The notes under the pieces were generated by a model. The model made no database searches and was not told where the DNA came from. It saw only the letters and a program-made list of their open reading frames with translations. Position numbers and translations under genes: made by a program. A stretch of 41,701 nucleotides of DNA from Gemmatimonadota bacterium (GTDB lineage Bacteria > Gemmatimonadota > Gemmatimonadetes > Gemmatimonadales > Gemmatimonadaceae). This document shows positions 1 to 7,524 of this stretch, in pieces. Location: NCBI GenBank assembly GCA_025360995.1, contig JANYBD010000136.1, forward strand, positions 1 through 41,701, given 5' to 3'. Every line of letters begins with the position of its first letter. The first letter of the stretch is position 1.

Positions 1-247
1 GGGCGCCGTCAATCCGGGGAAAATAACCGTCCCTCGCAGGGGAAGAACGGGAAGTGTCTGTCGTGTGCTCATATGTGTCGCAGCTCCTGCGCGCTGATTT
101 CGGCTGAATGGGGCTCTAGAGTGGTACGCCGCCGGCCCCGCTATTGGTTCAATTCCAAGGACACTACTTGCAAGTCACGTTCCAGCCTGAGTTACGACAT
201 ACTGGCGGGGATTGCAACTTTAGGTGGCCGTTGTGACGTACTGTATG

Positions 248-274
248 ACAACTCTTCATCCCGTACAGAGTTGT
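248..274. promoter_or_regulatory. Inverted repeat in the kinase leader (possible operator or hairpin)
   Basis: Perfect 8-bp inverted repeat, ACAACTCT (248-255) and AGAGTTGT (267-274), with an 11-nt spacer. It overlaps a weak sigma70-like -35 (TTGTAT, 271-276), which lies 18 nt from a -10-like TATTCT (295-300). That arrangement would put transcription start near 307 and favour the TTG start at 332 for the kinase. The repeat is seen directly. A regulatory role is inference, and an mRNA hairpin is equally possible. Confidence 0.35.
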
Positions 275-331
275 ATTGTAAGACGCCAGAGTGCTATTCT
301 AGCGTCTGATCGCCCCCTTTTTCTCTGTCAA

Positions 332-2287
332 TTGCCAGAACCGAGCATTACCCAATCCGACGCCGAGTTGCGTTCGCATGTTGAGCGCTCGCTCGACGCG
401 ACGTATGAACTGGACCGTGAGATTGGGCGCGGAGGCATGGGCATTGTCTACCGGGCAAAAGACCGGCGTCTGAAACGGACCGTCGCGATCAAATTGCTCC
501 CGCCTGAGTTGGCGTTCCGTTCGGAAATTCGTTCGCGTTTTCTGAAGGAGGCCGAAACGGCGGCCCAGCTGTCGCATCCGAATATCGTACCAATTTACAG
601 CGTCGACGAAAAGGACGGACTCGTCTACTTCGTCATGGCGTATATCGATGGCGACAATCTGGCCAAACGGATTCACGATCGCGGGCCGATGGATCCTGTT
701 GAGGTGCGCCGCGTCCTTCGTGCCGTGGCGGATGCTCTCGCCTACGCGCACTCCCAGGGCGTGGTGCATCGGGATATCAAGCCGGATAACATTTTGCTCG
801 ACGCGCTAAACAACCGGCCGATGGTAACGGATTTTGGAATTGCCCGCGCGATCACCGAAGGCGGTGACGCTCGGCTCACCGCCACTGGCGTGGCCATTGG
901 CACGCCGGCGTTCATGAGTCCTGAACAATCCGCTGGTGATCGTGATCTCGACGGCAGGAGCGATCTCTATTCGCTCGGTGTCGTCGCCTATCAGATGCTG
1001 TGCGGTGAGTTGCCGTTCGTGGCCAATAACACTCCGGCGCTGCTGGTGAAGCATCTGTCTGAGCGCCCTGTGCCAATTGACCAACGGATTGCCGGAGTGC
1101 CGCCCGATTTAGCACGAGCCGTGATGTTGTGTCTCGAAAAGAGTCCCGACGACCGCTTTGGAAACGCGCAGGCGTTGGTCACCGCGCTGGACACGGGTGA
1201 GGTGCCGAATCTGCCGGTGCCCCGCGCCCCGACGGGGCTCGAGCCGGCGTACGCGAATGCCGTGCGGCCAATGTTGACCGGATCCACCGGCGCCTATGTA
1301 GCCTCCGAAGCAGAGCTGGGACGCTGGGACGCGCCGGCCGTCGTCAAGTTCCGGAAACGGCTGGCGCCGTTCCTGGTGGTCGGCGGCGCCGTGATAATTC
1401 TGGCGATTCTCGGGATTGTAAATGTCACTGGTCTACTTGGCATGGTGGCCGTGTGGATGGCCTTCCAGTATGCAAAACTGTGGAGCGATGGCTACGACTG
1501 GCATGATGTGTTTCGTCAGCCTCGCGACCGGATGATTATGGACGTGACCGGAGAACTTGTCGACGAAGTGCAAGCGTACTGGAACAAACAAAAGCGTGCA
1601 GAAGTGCGCGAACGTCACCGACAACGCATTGACTCGCCCGGATTGTTTACGCCGTCCACGCCCGTTGGTGGGCGTCCGATACAGATTCAAGCGGCCGAAA
1701 GTGCCGCCTTGGGGTCCGGTCAGCACGCGGCGGTGGCGCGGCAGGCGATCAGTGATCGCAATGAAATTTTGCGACAGGTCGAGTCGTTGCCCAAAGGTGA
1801 TCGCGCGCGCATCCCGGGCGTTATCGAGGCGGCGCAGACACTAAGTGCCAACGTGGTGGGCATCGTCGGTGCGTTGTCCGAACTCGATCGCGCCGCTGGT
1901 CTGCAGTCGGCCGAATCGATTGATAAGGAAATCACACTGCTCGAATCGCAGGCGAATCCGCTCGACCGGATCGCCAGTGAAGAGCGGGTACGGCGGCTGG
2001 CGTTTCTCAAACGGCAACGGCGCACGGTGGCCGATTTGGTGCGACGGCGCGATGAACTTAAAGGCAAACTCGACAGCTGCGCGCTGGCGCTGCAAAACAT
2101 GCGTTTTGATTTACTGCGGTTCAAAGCCGGTGGCCAGACGTGGCAACATGTGACGTCGGTCGCCGAGCAGGCGGCGGCGCTGGCTCGAGAAGTGGACAGC
2201 GCGGTGTATGTCGCCGATGAACTCGCTCGCGTGTTGCCGCGTGGCGGAGCGCGGCGCGATGGCCGGGCGGCACCCGGCGCATCATGA
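332..2287 (+). CDS. Membrane-anchored Ser/Thr protein kinase with C-terminal helical domain
   Basis: Hanks-type (Pkn family) kinase, predicted to phosphorylate Ser/Thr on cytoplasmic partners. Counting from the TTG at 332 (651 aa), the glycine loop GRGGMG is near residue 33, the ATP lysine (VAIK) at 54, HRD at 146-148 with K150 and N153, DFG at 167-169 and SPEQ at 196-199. All catalytic residues are present. A hydrophobic segment follows at about 346-380, probably a two-helix hairpin, and then about 230 charged, helix-prone residues. No PASTA or other extracellular sensor is visible. The start was chosen because the N-terminus then aligns with the downstream paralog (ELRSHVERS versus ALRDRVERA). 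The frame stays open to an ATG at 245 and a GTG at 224, so a longer N-terminus is possible. The stop overlaps the next kinase gene (ATGA at 2284-2287), indicating translational coupling. Confidence 0.9.
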   Translation: MPEPSITQSDAELRSHVERSLDATYELDREIGRGGMGIVYRAKDRRLKRTVAIKLLPPELAFRSEIRSRFLKEAETAAQLSHPNIVPIYSVDEKDGLVYFVMAYIDGDNLAKRIHDRGPMDPVEVRRVLRAVADALAYAHSQGVVHRDIKPDNILLDALNNRPMVTDFGIARAITEGGDARLTATGVAIGTPAFMSPEQSAGDRDLDGRSDLYSLGVVAYQMLCGELPFVANNTPALLVKHLSERPVPIDQRIAGVPPDLARAVMLCLEKSPDDRFGNAQALVTALDTGEVPNLPVPRAPTGLEPAYANAVRPMLTGSTGAYVASEAELGRWDAPAVVKFRKRLAPFLVVGGAVIILAILGIVNVTGLLGMVAVWMAFQYAKLWSDGYDWHDVFRQPRDRMIMDVTGELVDEVQAYWNKQKRAEVRERHRQRIDSPGLFTPSTPVGGRPIQIQAAESAALGSGQHAAVARQAISDRNEILRQVESLPKGDRARIPGVIEAAQTLSANVVGIVGALSELDRAAGLQSAESIDKEITLLESQANPLDRIASEERVRRLAFLKRQRRTVADLVRRRDELKGKLDSCALALQNMRFDLLRFKAGGQTWQHVTSVAEQAAALAREVDSAVYVADELARVLPRGGARRDGRAAPGAS

Positions 2288-4299
2288 ACGGCCGCGATGC
2301 GCTACGCGACCGCGTGGAGCGCGCCGTCGGCGCGCTCTTTTCGGTTGAAGAGGAGATTGGCCGCGGCGGCATGGCTGTGGTGTACCGTGCCCGCGACGTG
2401 CGATTGCGCCGGAAGGTTGCACTCAAGGTGCTCCCGCCGGAGCTCGCGTTTCGCGACGACGTGAAGTCGCGTTTTCTGCGTGAGGCCCAAATGTCGGCGC
2501 AGTTGTCGCATCCGAACATTGTGCCCATTTATGCCGTGGACGAACTCGACGGAATCGTGTTCTTCGCTATGGGACTGGTCGAGGGCGAGACGCTTGCGCA
2601 GCAACTGGTGCACTCGCCACGGCCGGATGTCGAGACCGTGCGCCGGGTGCTACGTGAAGTCGCCGATGCGCTCGCCTATGCGCACGCGAACCACGTGGTC
2701 CATCGTGATGTGAAGCCGGACAATATTCTGATGGAGGCGGCCACCGGGCGCGCGCTGGTTTCCGATTTCGGTATTGCCCGCGCGGCCGAAGGCGACTCGC
2801 GGCTGACCGTGACCGGCATTGCCGTTGGAACGCCGGCGTATATGAGTCCGGAGCAGGCGATGGGCGAACGCGATGTAGATGGTCGCGCCGACATTTATTC
2901 GCTGGGAATTGTCGGCTACCAGATGCTGGCGGGCGAACTGCCGCATCAAGCGGCGAACACGCCGGCGATGCTGATGAAGCATATCAGTGAACGTCCGCGA
3001 CCGCTGCGCGAACTGCGTACGGATCTTCCGAAGAATCTGGTGGCCGCGATCGAGCGGGCCATGGCCAAAGGGCGCGACGATCGTTGGCCCGATGCGTCGG
3101 CGTTCCGCGATGCCCTCGCCGCTGGTGCCGCCGTCGGTCCGAGCGTCCGCACGTCTCAGCGACCAAGTGCTACAGACGGCGGCGCGGACAGCGCGCTCGA
3201 GCGGTTGCGCGCACAGGGAGCGAATTACGCGCCCAACGAACCCGATCGTCGCGAATTCGGGCTGCCGATATTTCCTGAGCGGATCAATAGCATGTTGAAT
3301 TCCCCATCGCAGGGATACAACAAGAATGCGCTCCGGGAATGGCGAGACCAGCAGCGCGAATGGCGCAAAGAAAAACGTGGCGAACTGGATGATATGCGCC
3401 AAGAGGCGCGGTTCACCAAGCGCGATCTAAAAGATCGCCTGCGCGACAAGCGGGCCAATCTTACACCGGAAGAACGCATCCGGCGCGTGCAGCGCTCCAT
3501 TTTGGGATATGTCGGCACGACCGGCATGCTGGCGTCGATCAACCTGCTCACTGCCCCGAATTTTCTCTGGTTTTTGTTCCCGGCAATCGGCATGGGCTTT
3601 GGCGTGGTTTCGAAGGTCAGCTCACTCTGGATTGACGGTATTCCGCTGCGCCGCCTGTTTACGCGTCAGCCGATGACGGAGCCTGTAGCCGCAACGCAAC
3701 TTCCGGAATCGCGGGGAGTCCAGGCGCCGCTAACGGCACCGCGTATTGCCTCCGCCGATTTGGCCGGCATTCCGCGCGAAGTGCTCGACGGTCCGCACGG
3801 TGCGGCGATCCGCGACGCGGCAGAATCGAAAGCGGTCATTATCCAAGTGCTGGCCGGCCTTTCGCCGGCGGACCGTGAGATGCTGCCGGAGATACGCCCG
3901 ACTGTGGACACGCTTGTCGAGCGCGTACGCTCACTCGCGCAGACGCTGCATCAGCTCGACAGCGACGCATCGCCCGAGGCGCTGGCGCGACTCGACCAGC
4001 GTGTGGCGGCCGTGCGCGCCACACCGGAAGACGCTCCGGATCGCGACCGGCGGTTGCAGCTTCTCGAGCGACAGCAGGTTACGCTGAAAGATTTGGTGCG
4101 CCATCGCGATGCGAATGCGCAACAGATGGAAAGCGCGTCGCTCATTCTGCAGACGATAAAACTCGACCTGTTCAAACTCCGGTCAAGTAATGTGGACGCC
4201 AAGCTGGATGCGTCGACGGGCGCTACGCAGGAAGCGCGGGCGCTCTCCAAAGACATTGGGCGTGTGATCGAAGCGGCGAACGAGGTGCGACGGCTGTAA
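2284..4299 (+). CDS. Second tandem Ser/Thr protein kinase with 2TM-like and coiled-coil C-terminus
   Basis: 671 aa, same architecture as its upstream neighbour. Glycine loop GRGGMA is near 27-30, catalytic lysine K48, HRD 140-142 with K144 and N147, DFG 161-163, SPEQ 188-191; the kinase looks active. A low-complexity linker (about 280-330) leads into a very charged Arg/Glu/Lys helix (about 345-400). Two hydrophobic helices follow (about 405-422 and 426-445, with NLLTAPNFLWFLFP between), resembling the '2TM domain' family. The last 210 residues are helical and match the end of the first kinase (KDLVRHRD here, ADLVRRRD there). This is a local duplication. Both cores lie N-terminal to the membrane hairpin, so kinase and tail probably both face the cytoplasm (inference). 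Two overlapping kinase genes suggest heteromer formation or mutual phosphorylation. Confidence 0.9.
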   Translation: MNGRDALRDRVERAVGALFSVEEEIGRGGMAVVYRARDVRLRRKVALKVLPPELAFRDDVKSRFLREAQMSAQLSHPNIVPIYAVDELDGIVFFAMGLVEGETLAQQLVHSPRPDVETVRRVLREVADALAYAHANHVVHRDVKPDNILMEAATGRALVSDFGIARAAEGDSRLTVTGIAVGTPAYMSPEQAMGERDVDGRADIYSLGIVGYQMLAGELPHQAANTPAMLMKHISERPRPLRELRTDLPKNLVAAIERAMAKGRDDRWPDASAFRDALAAGAAVGPSVRTSQRPSATDGGADSALERLRAQGANYAPNEPDRREFGLPIFPERINSMLNSPSQGYNKNALREWRDQQREWRKEKRGELDDMRQEARFTKRDLKDRLRDKRANLTPEERIRRVQRSILGYVGTTGMLASINLLTAPNFLWFLFPAIGMGFGVVSKVSSLWIDGIPLRRLFTRQPMTEPVAATQLPESRGVQAPLTAPRIASADLAGIPREVLDGPHGAAIRDAAESKAVIIQVLAGLSPADREMLPEIRPTVDTLVERVRSLAQTLHQLDSDASPEALARLDQRVAAVRATPEDAPDRDRRLQLLERQQVTLKDLVRHRDANAQQMESASLILQTIKLDLFKLRSSNVDAKLDASTGATQEARALSKDIGRVIEAANEVRRL

Positions 4300-4307
4300 T
4301 TCGCCGG

Positions 4308-4337
4308 ACGCATTCCGCTGAACGCTCGGTGCGTTTT
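4308..4337 (+). terminator. Weak terminator-like hairpin after the kinase pair
   Basis: ACGCA (4308-4312) pairs with TGCGT (4330-4334), running into TTTT (4334-4337). It lies between convergent genes (kinase stop at 4299, hydrolase stop at 4349). The stem is short and interrupted, so the call is tentative. Confidence 0.25.
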
Positions 4338-4348
4338 CGGGATTGCCG

Positions 4349-5176
4349 CTATCGGCGCAGTAGGTGGGCGATGGCGGCCGCGGCGCGCTCCGGCGCGTCT
4401 TCGGGAGTGAAGTGTCGGGCGCCTTCGACGATCTCGACTGTGGCGCCGGTAATAGCCCGCTGCAGTCTGTAGGCGAGCGCAACGGGCAAATATGGATCAC
4501 GTTGCCCCCAAAGGATCGCGGTCGGCTGCGTGATGCGGCCGAGTTCTGCGCCGATGATCTCCACGGCCGGATCGTGCATGGCGCGAAGTTGCGCCACCAG
4601 TACATCAACACCGAGTCGCGAGTTAAACGCGCCGAGATATTTGTCGAGCGCGTGGCGGCCTATTTCCTGGTCGACGAAGCCGGACAACAGTGATCCGTGC
4701 ACGAGGCCGGAGAGCAGCGGTGCTCCGAGCATCCGGGCAATAGGTGTCGCGGAGAGAACTCGTGCCATGAGCGCGGCACGGCGAGGCCAACACTCAAATG
4801 CCGTGGAGTTCACTAGGCAAAGTCGAGTTACGCGCTCGGGAAACGCGAGCGCCACGGCTTGTGCGACCGATCCCCCCATGCCGTGGCCGACGAAACATGC
4901 CGACGCGATGCCGAGTTCGTCCATTAGCGCGCGAGTGCGTTCGGCGTGCGCCCGAACGGTCAAATCCGCGACATCAGCGCGATCGCTTCGCCCAAAACCG
5001 AGCATATCAACCAAAACCAGCCGGTGCCCATCAGGCATTTCGGGGACCACGGCGTGCCAAAGGTGTGACGAAGCAGGAAATCCATGCAAAAAGACCACCG
5101 GTTCACCCGCCCCGCGGGTTCCGGCGGCGTAGTAATACAGCCGATTGCCGGCCAGATCGACGAATTCACCTCTCAT
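4349..5176 (-). CDS. Alpha/beta-hydrolase fold protein lacking the nucleophile serine
   Basis: 275 aa from the ATG at 5176 (a GTG at 5182 would add two residues). The fold is clear: oxyanion-hole HG (31-32, FLHGF), DMLGFGRSD strand/turn, elbow FVGHGMGG, acid D227 (GQRDPY) and base H255 (GARHF). At the nucleophile position of the G-x-S-x-G elbow the codon is GGC (Gly, plus-strand 4880-4882) where AGC would give Ser, so the Ser-Asp-His triad is incomplete. Either it is not a classical esterase, with some non-hydrolytic, cofactor-free or binding role, or it is a recently inactivated copy. The rest of the sequence is undamaged, which argues against decay. A good leftward promoter lies upstream (5213-5240). 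The substrate cannot be predicted. Confidence 0.85.
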   Translation of the reverse strand: MRGEFVDLAGNRLYYYAAGTRGAGEPVVFLHGFPASSHLWHAVVPEMPDGHRLVLVDMLGFGRSDRADVADLTVRAHAERTRALMDELGIASACFVGHGMGGSVAQAVALAFPERVTRLCLVNSTAFECWPRRAALMARVLSATPIARMLGAPLLSGLVHGSLLSGFVDQEIGRHALDKYLGAFNSRLGVDVLVAQLRAMHDPAVEIIGAELGRITQPTAILWGQRDPYLPVALAYRLQRAITGATVEIVEGARHFTPEDAPERAAAAIAHLLRR

Positions 5177-5212
5177 TGCCACAACTTAACGGCCTAGCGC
5201 AATCACTGAAAA

Positions 5213-5240
5213 ATGATATCCTTACGGGATGTATTGTAAA
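5213..5240 (-). promoter_or_regulatory. Sigma70-like promoter for the leftward hydrolase gene
   Basis: Read on the minus strand: -35 TTTACA (5235-5240), a 16-nt spacer and -10 TATCAT (5213-5218). Each hexamer is one base off consensus. It sits in an AT-rich divergent region (5177-5301) and would start transcription near 5206, about 30 nt before the ATG at 5176. Confidence 0.5.
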
Positions 5241-5253
5241 GAATAGCCATTGT

Positions 5254-5263
5254 GTTACGTAAC
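5254..5263. promoter_or_regulatory. 10-bp perfect palindrome between divergent genes
   Basis: GTTACGTAAC is perfectly self-complementary. It lies between the leftward promoter and the rightward gene starting at 5302, and overlaps a weak rightward promoter candidate (TTGTGT 5250-5255, AATAAC 5273-5278, 17-nt spacing). It could be a small dimeric-repressor site. Only the palindrome itself is observed. Confidence 0.3.
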
Positions 5264-5301
5264 TCATTGTGAAATAACAGCTTACGACAAGGCGTCCTAA
5301 A

Positions 5302-6447
5302 TTGACCGCACCTTCAATTCCCATAGTTTCACAGTTTCCGCCTCCTCCACCGCCACTTTCGGCTGTTTGTTTTCCGATCGGATGGCTTTTGGACCATGCG
5401 TCGCCTCCGATACAGTATCGAGCCACCATTGAAGTAGCGAAACACACGACTGGACTGAGTTCGGCGTTCCACAGTTTGCCGTATTCATACCGGCCAGCGC
5501 TTGAATTGGCGGTTGGGCAGTCGCTCGAGGGCGTGTGGAACGACTCCATGCTCACCGTTCCGCCTGCGCGGTCGGACGGATTCGAGGGTGTCGGCACGGT
5601 GCACGCATTGCGGCGGCTCCTGGAATACGGTTGGGACAAAGATTCGCCGCCGGTCAATCAGGCGCGGCGGATTCTGTTCCGGTTGCTTGCCGAAGACAAC
5701 GATCCGGCATTGTTGTTCGAGCTTGGGCCGAAAGTGCTCGCCAAAGGAAAGACGGAAGAAGAGCGGTTGATGGTTCGCCAAACGTTGCGCGAGGCGGCGG
5801 GATCGGCGCTGGCGCAGGCCGGCTTCGAGTCTGATCCGCGTTTGCGCGGTGCGGCGCGACGGACCCTTGACCGGATGATGGAGTTTTTAAAATCGCCGGT
5901 TGCGGCCAAGCCGTGGATTCGCGTTGGCAATCAGCAGGTGTTGTCGCCGGAGGCGTTCCCGCCATCGATTTACGCCCTGCAGATGTGGGCGCATATGCCA
6001 CTCTTCCGCAGCGAGCATTTCGAAGGAATGGAACTGCTGTACCGTTGGCTGACGCGGGCTTTGCCGCGCCAAGAGCAGATGCAGGTGGTCGGCAAAAAAA
6101 TTGTGCCGGTGCCACTGATGGTGCTTGGCGACAAGTTGCCACATCGCAATGCGGTGGAGGACGACGTCCCGGCGGCGATGGGCTGGCTGGAACTCATCAG
6201 TCGTTTTGGATTTCTGCGCCGCAACGATAACTGGTCGAAGATGTACGAACGGTTCGTCGATGATTGCGGTCGTGACGGTGTGTGGCACCCGCATAAGGGG
6301 TTGGCGATACCGCGGAGTTCGTCAGCGTGGATATGGTCGGCGTATCCGTTGGAATCGCCGCATGGCGGTGACGAGCGTTGGGCAGACATGACGTTCCGCA
6401 TTGGGTTGATCGCGCGGTTGAGCGGCCGGCCCGTCAAACTGATCTGA
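5302..6447 (+). CDS. Conserved hypothetical protein, helical-repeat (toroid-like)
   Basis: 381 aa, with a TTG start at 5302; no ATG start is well supported. I do not recognise a named family with certainty. After a proline-rich N-terminus, the 'WLLDHASPPIQYRATIEVAK' stretch resembles the opening repeat of prenyltransferase/squalene-cyclase-like alpha-alpha barrel proteins. Helical segments such as ARRILFRLL and LRGAARRTLDRMMEFL follow, and the C-terminus is rich in Trp and His (VWHPHKG, SAWIWSAYPLES). There is no signal peptide or membrane segment. It overlaps the following alpha/beta hydrolase if that gene starts at 6378, so the two may be co-expressed. It could be a scaffold or a lyase-like enzyme; no function is assigned. 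Confidence 0.75.
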   Translation: MTAPSIPIVSQFPPPPPPLSAVCFPIGWLLDHASPPIQYRATIEVAKHTTGLSSAFHSLPYSYRPALELAVGQSLEGVWNDSMLTVPPARSDGFEGVGTVHALRRLLEYGWDKDSPPVNQARRILFRLLAEDNDPALLFELGPKVLAKGKTEEERLMVRQTLREAAGSALAQAGFESDPRLRGAARRTLDRMMEFLKSPVAAKPWIRVGNQQVLSPEAFPPSIYALQMWAHMPLFRSEHFEGMELLYRWLTRALPRQEQMQVVGKKIVPVPLMVLGDKLPHRNAVEDDVPAAMGWLELISRFGFLRRNDNWSKMYERFVDDCGRDGVWHPHKGLAIPRSSSAWIWSAYPLESPHGGDERWADMTFRIGLIARLSGRPVKLI

Positions 6448-7322
6448 CCGACCGTCTCGCTCCCGAAGCGTGGTTTCCCGCGGGCCGCGACGACATCGCG
6501 GTCCGGCGGGTGCAACTCGCCGATGGCCTGACACAACGCTTATTGGTGGCCGGGCCGGTCGACGGCCCGCCCCTATTGTTGCTCCATGGCTGGGCGGTTT
6601 CGGCGTATTTGTGGCGCGCGACAATTCCCGCGTTGGCCGCCGCCGGGTTTCGCGTCTACGTGCCGGATTTGCCTGGTCACGGCCTGAGCGATGCACCGCA
6701 GGAAAAAGGGAGCTACTCCGTCGACGCCTTTACTGAGCGCGCACTCATGTTGTGCGATGCCCTTGCACTCGACAGCGTGCAGGTGATCGGCCAGTCGATG
6801 GGCGGCCGCATTGCCATGGAGATGGTATTTCGGGCGCCAACGCGAATCTCCCGCGTGGCACTCTTTGGCCCGGTTGGATTCGGCGACATTCCGCCCGGCC
6901 AAACATTTGCACCATTTTTGCCGTCGCTGCCAGGCGCCCTTGCGTCGCTTTTGGTCACACGCCAAATGGTCGACATCGTGCAGCGCCGCGTGTGGGGCAA
7001 GATTGGTTGGTTCACTGAACGCGACGTGGACGAGTACTGGGCCCCGTCGCAGTTTCCGGACGTGGTGAGAGCCCAGTTACAAATGCTGCGGGAATTCGAG
7101 TGGGCGCCAATTGCCGATGACCGGATTCGCACGGTAAAAACGCCAACTCTGATCGTTTTCGGAACACAGGATCGGACGGTACGACCGGTGCACGCGGAGC
7201 GGCTCGTCAGCGTGCTGCCGCAGGGGCGGTTGGAATGGATCGAAGGCGGGGGACATGTAGTGATGGAAGAGGTTCCCGAGCTCGTTAACCGGATGCTTTT
7301 GGGGTTCCTGACCGGGGTATAG
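6378..7322 (+). CDS. Alpha/beta-fold hydrolase with intact catalytic triad
   Basis: 314 aa from the TTG at 6378, which overlaps the upstream gene by 70 bp. A GTG at 6510 is a shorter alternative and the true start is uncertain. Numbering from 6378: oxyanion-hole LLHGW (69-72), PDLPGHGLSD (96-105), nucleophile S140 in GQSMGG, acid D265 in GTQDRTV and base H293 in GGHVV. The triad is complete, unlike the hydrolase at 4349-5176. No signal peptide is seen, so it is cytoplasmic. The fold covers esterases, C-C hydrolases, epoxide hydrolases and haloperoxidase-like enzymes; the substrate is unknown. Confidence 0.88.
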   Translation: MGRHDVPHWVDRAVERPARQTDLTDRLAPEAWFPAGRDDIAVRRVQLADGLTQRLLVAGPVDGPPLLLLHGWAVSAYLWRATIPALAAAGFRVYVPDLPGHGLSDAPQEKGSYSVDAFTERALMLCDALALDSVQVIGQSMGGRIAMEMVFRAPTRISRVALFGPVGFGDIPPGQTFAPFLPSLPGALASLLVTRQMVDIVQRRVWGKIGWFTERDVDEYWAPSQFPDVVRAQLQMLREFEWAPIADDRIRTVKTPTLIVFGTQDRTVRPVHAERLVSVLPQGRLEWIEGGGHVVMEEVPELVNRMLLGFLTGV

Positions 7323-7331
7323 TGAACCGAT

Positions 7332-7373
7332 GGAGCGTGCAGGTTGCAGCGTGCAGGTAGCAGCGTGCAGCGT
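7332..7373. repeat. Three tandem copies of a 14-bp unit
   Basis: Units at 7332-7345, 7346-7359 and 7360-7373 follow the pattern GCAGCGTGCAGGTA with one or two changes each. They lie just after the hydrolase stop (7322), in the 202-bp gap before the DEAD-box gene. Nothing else is clear in that gap apart from AG-rich sequence before the ATG at 7525. Confidence 0.8.
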
Positions 7374-7524
7374 TGGCATCGCTCCCTGATTCCATTAGCT
7401 TTCTGGCAACGGGATAGGCCGGCCGGCAGCGTCGCAACGCTCCACGGGTCCCGTTGGGCCGATTCTCCGATTCGCGGAGGCATTGGCTCACCGAAGAGAA
7501 GCCAATACTTCACGAGCGAAAGAA

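Noticed and set aside
53-166. tRNA-like features: GGTTCAATTCC (B-box-like) and AGTGTC/GACACT pairing
   Set aside because: The span is too long for a tRNA, no D-arm or anticodon arm fits, the T-stem has only four pairs and there is no CCA. Positions 1-247 hold nothing else I can support.
2650-3402. 250-codon open frame on the minus strand inside the second kinase
   Set aside because: It is antisense to well-conserved kinase motifs and has no recognisable domain.
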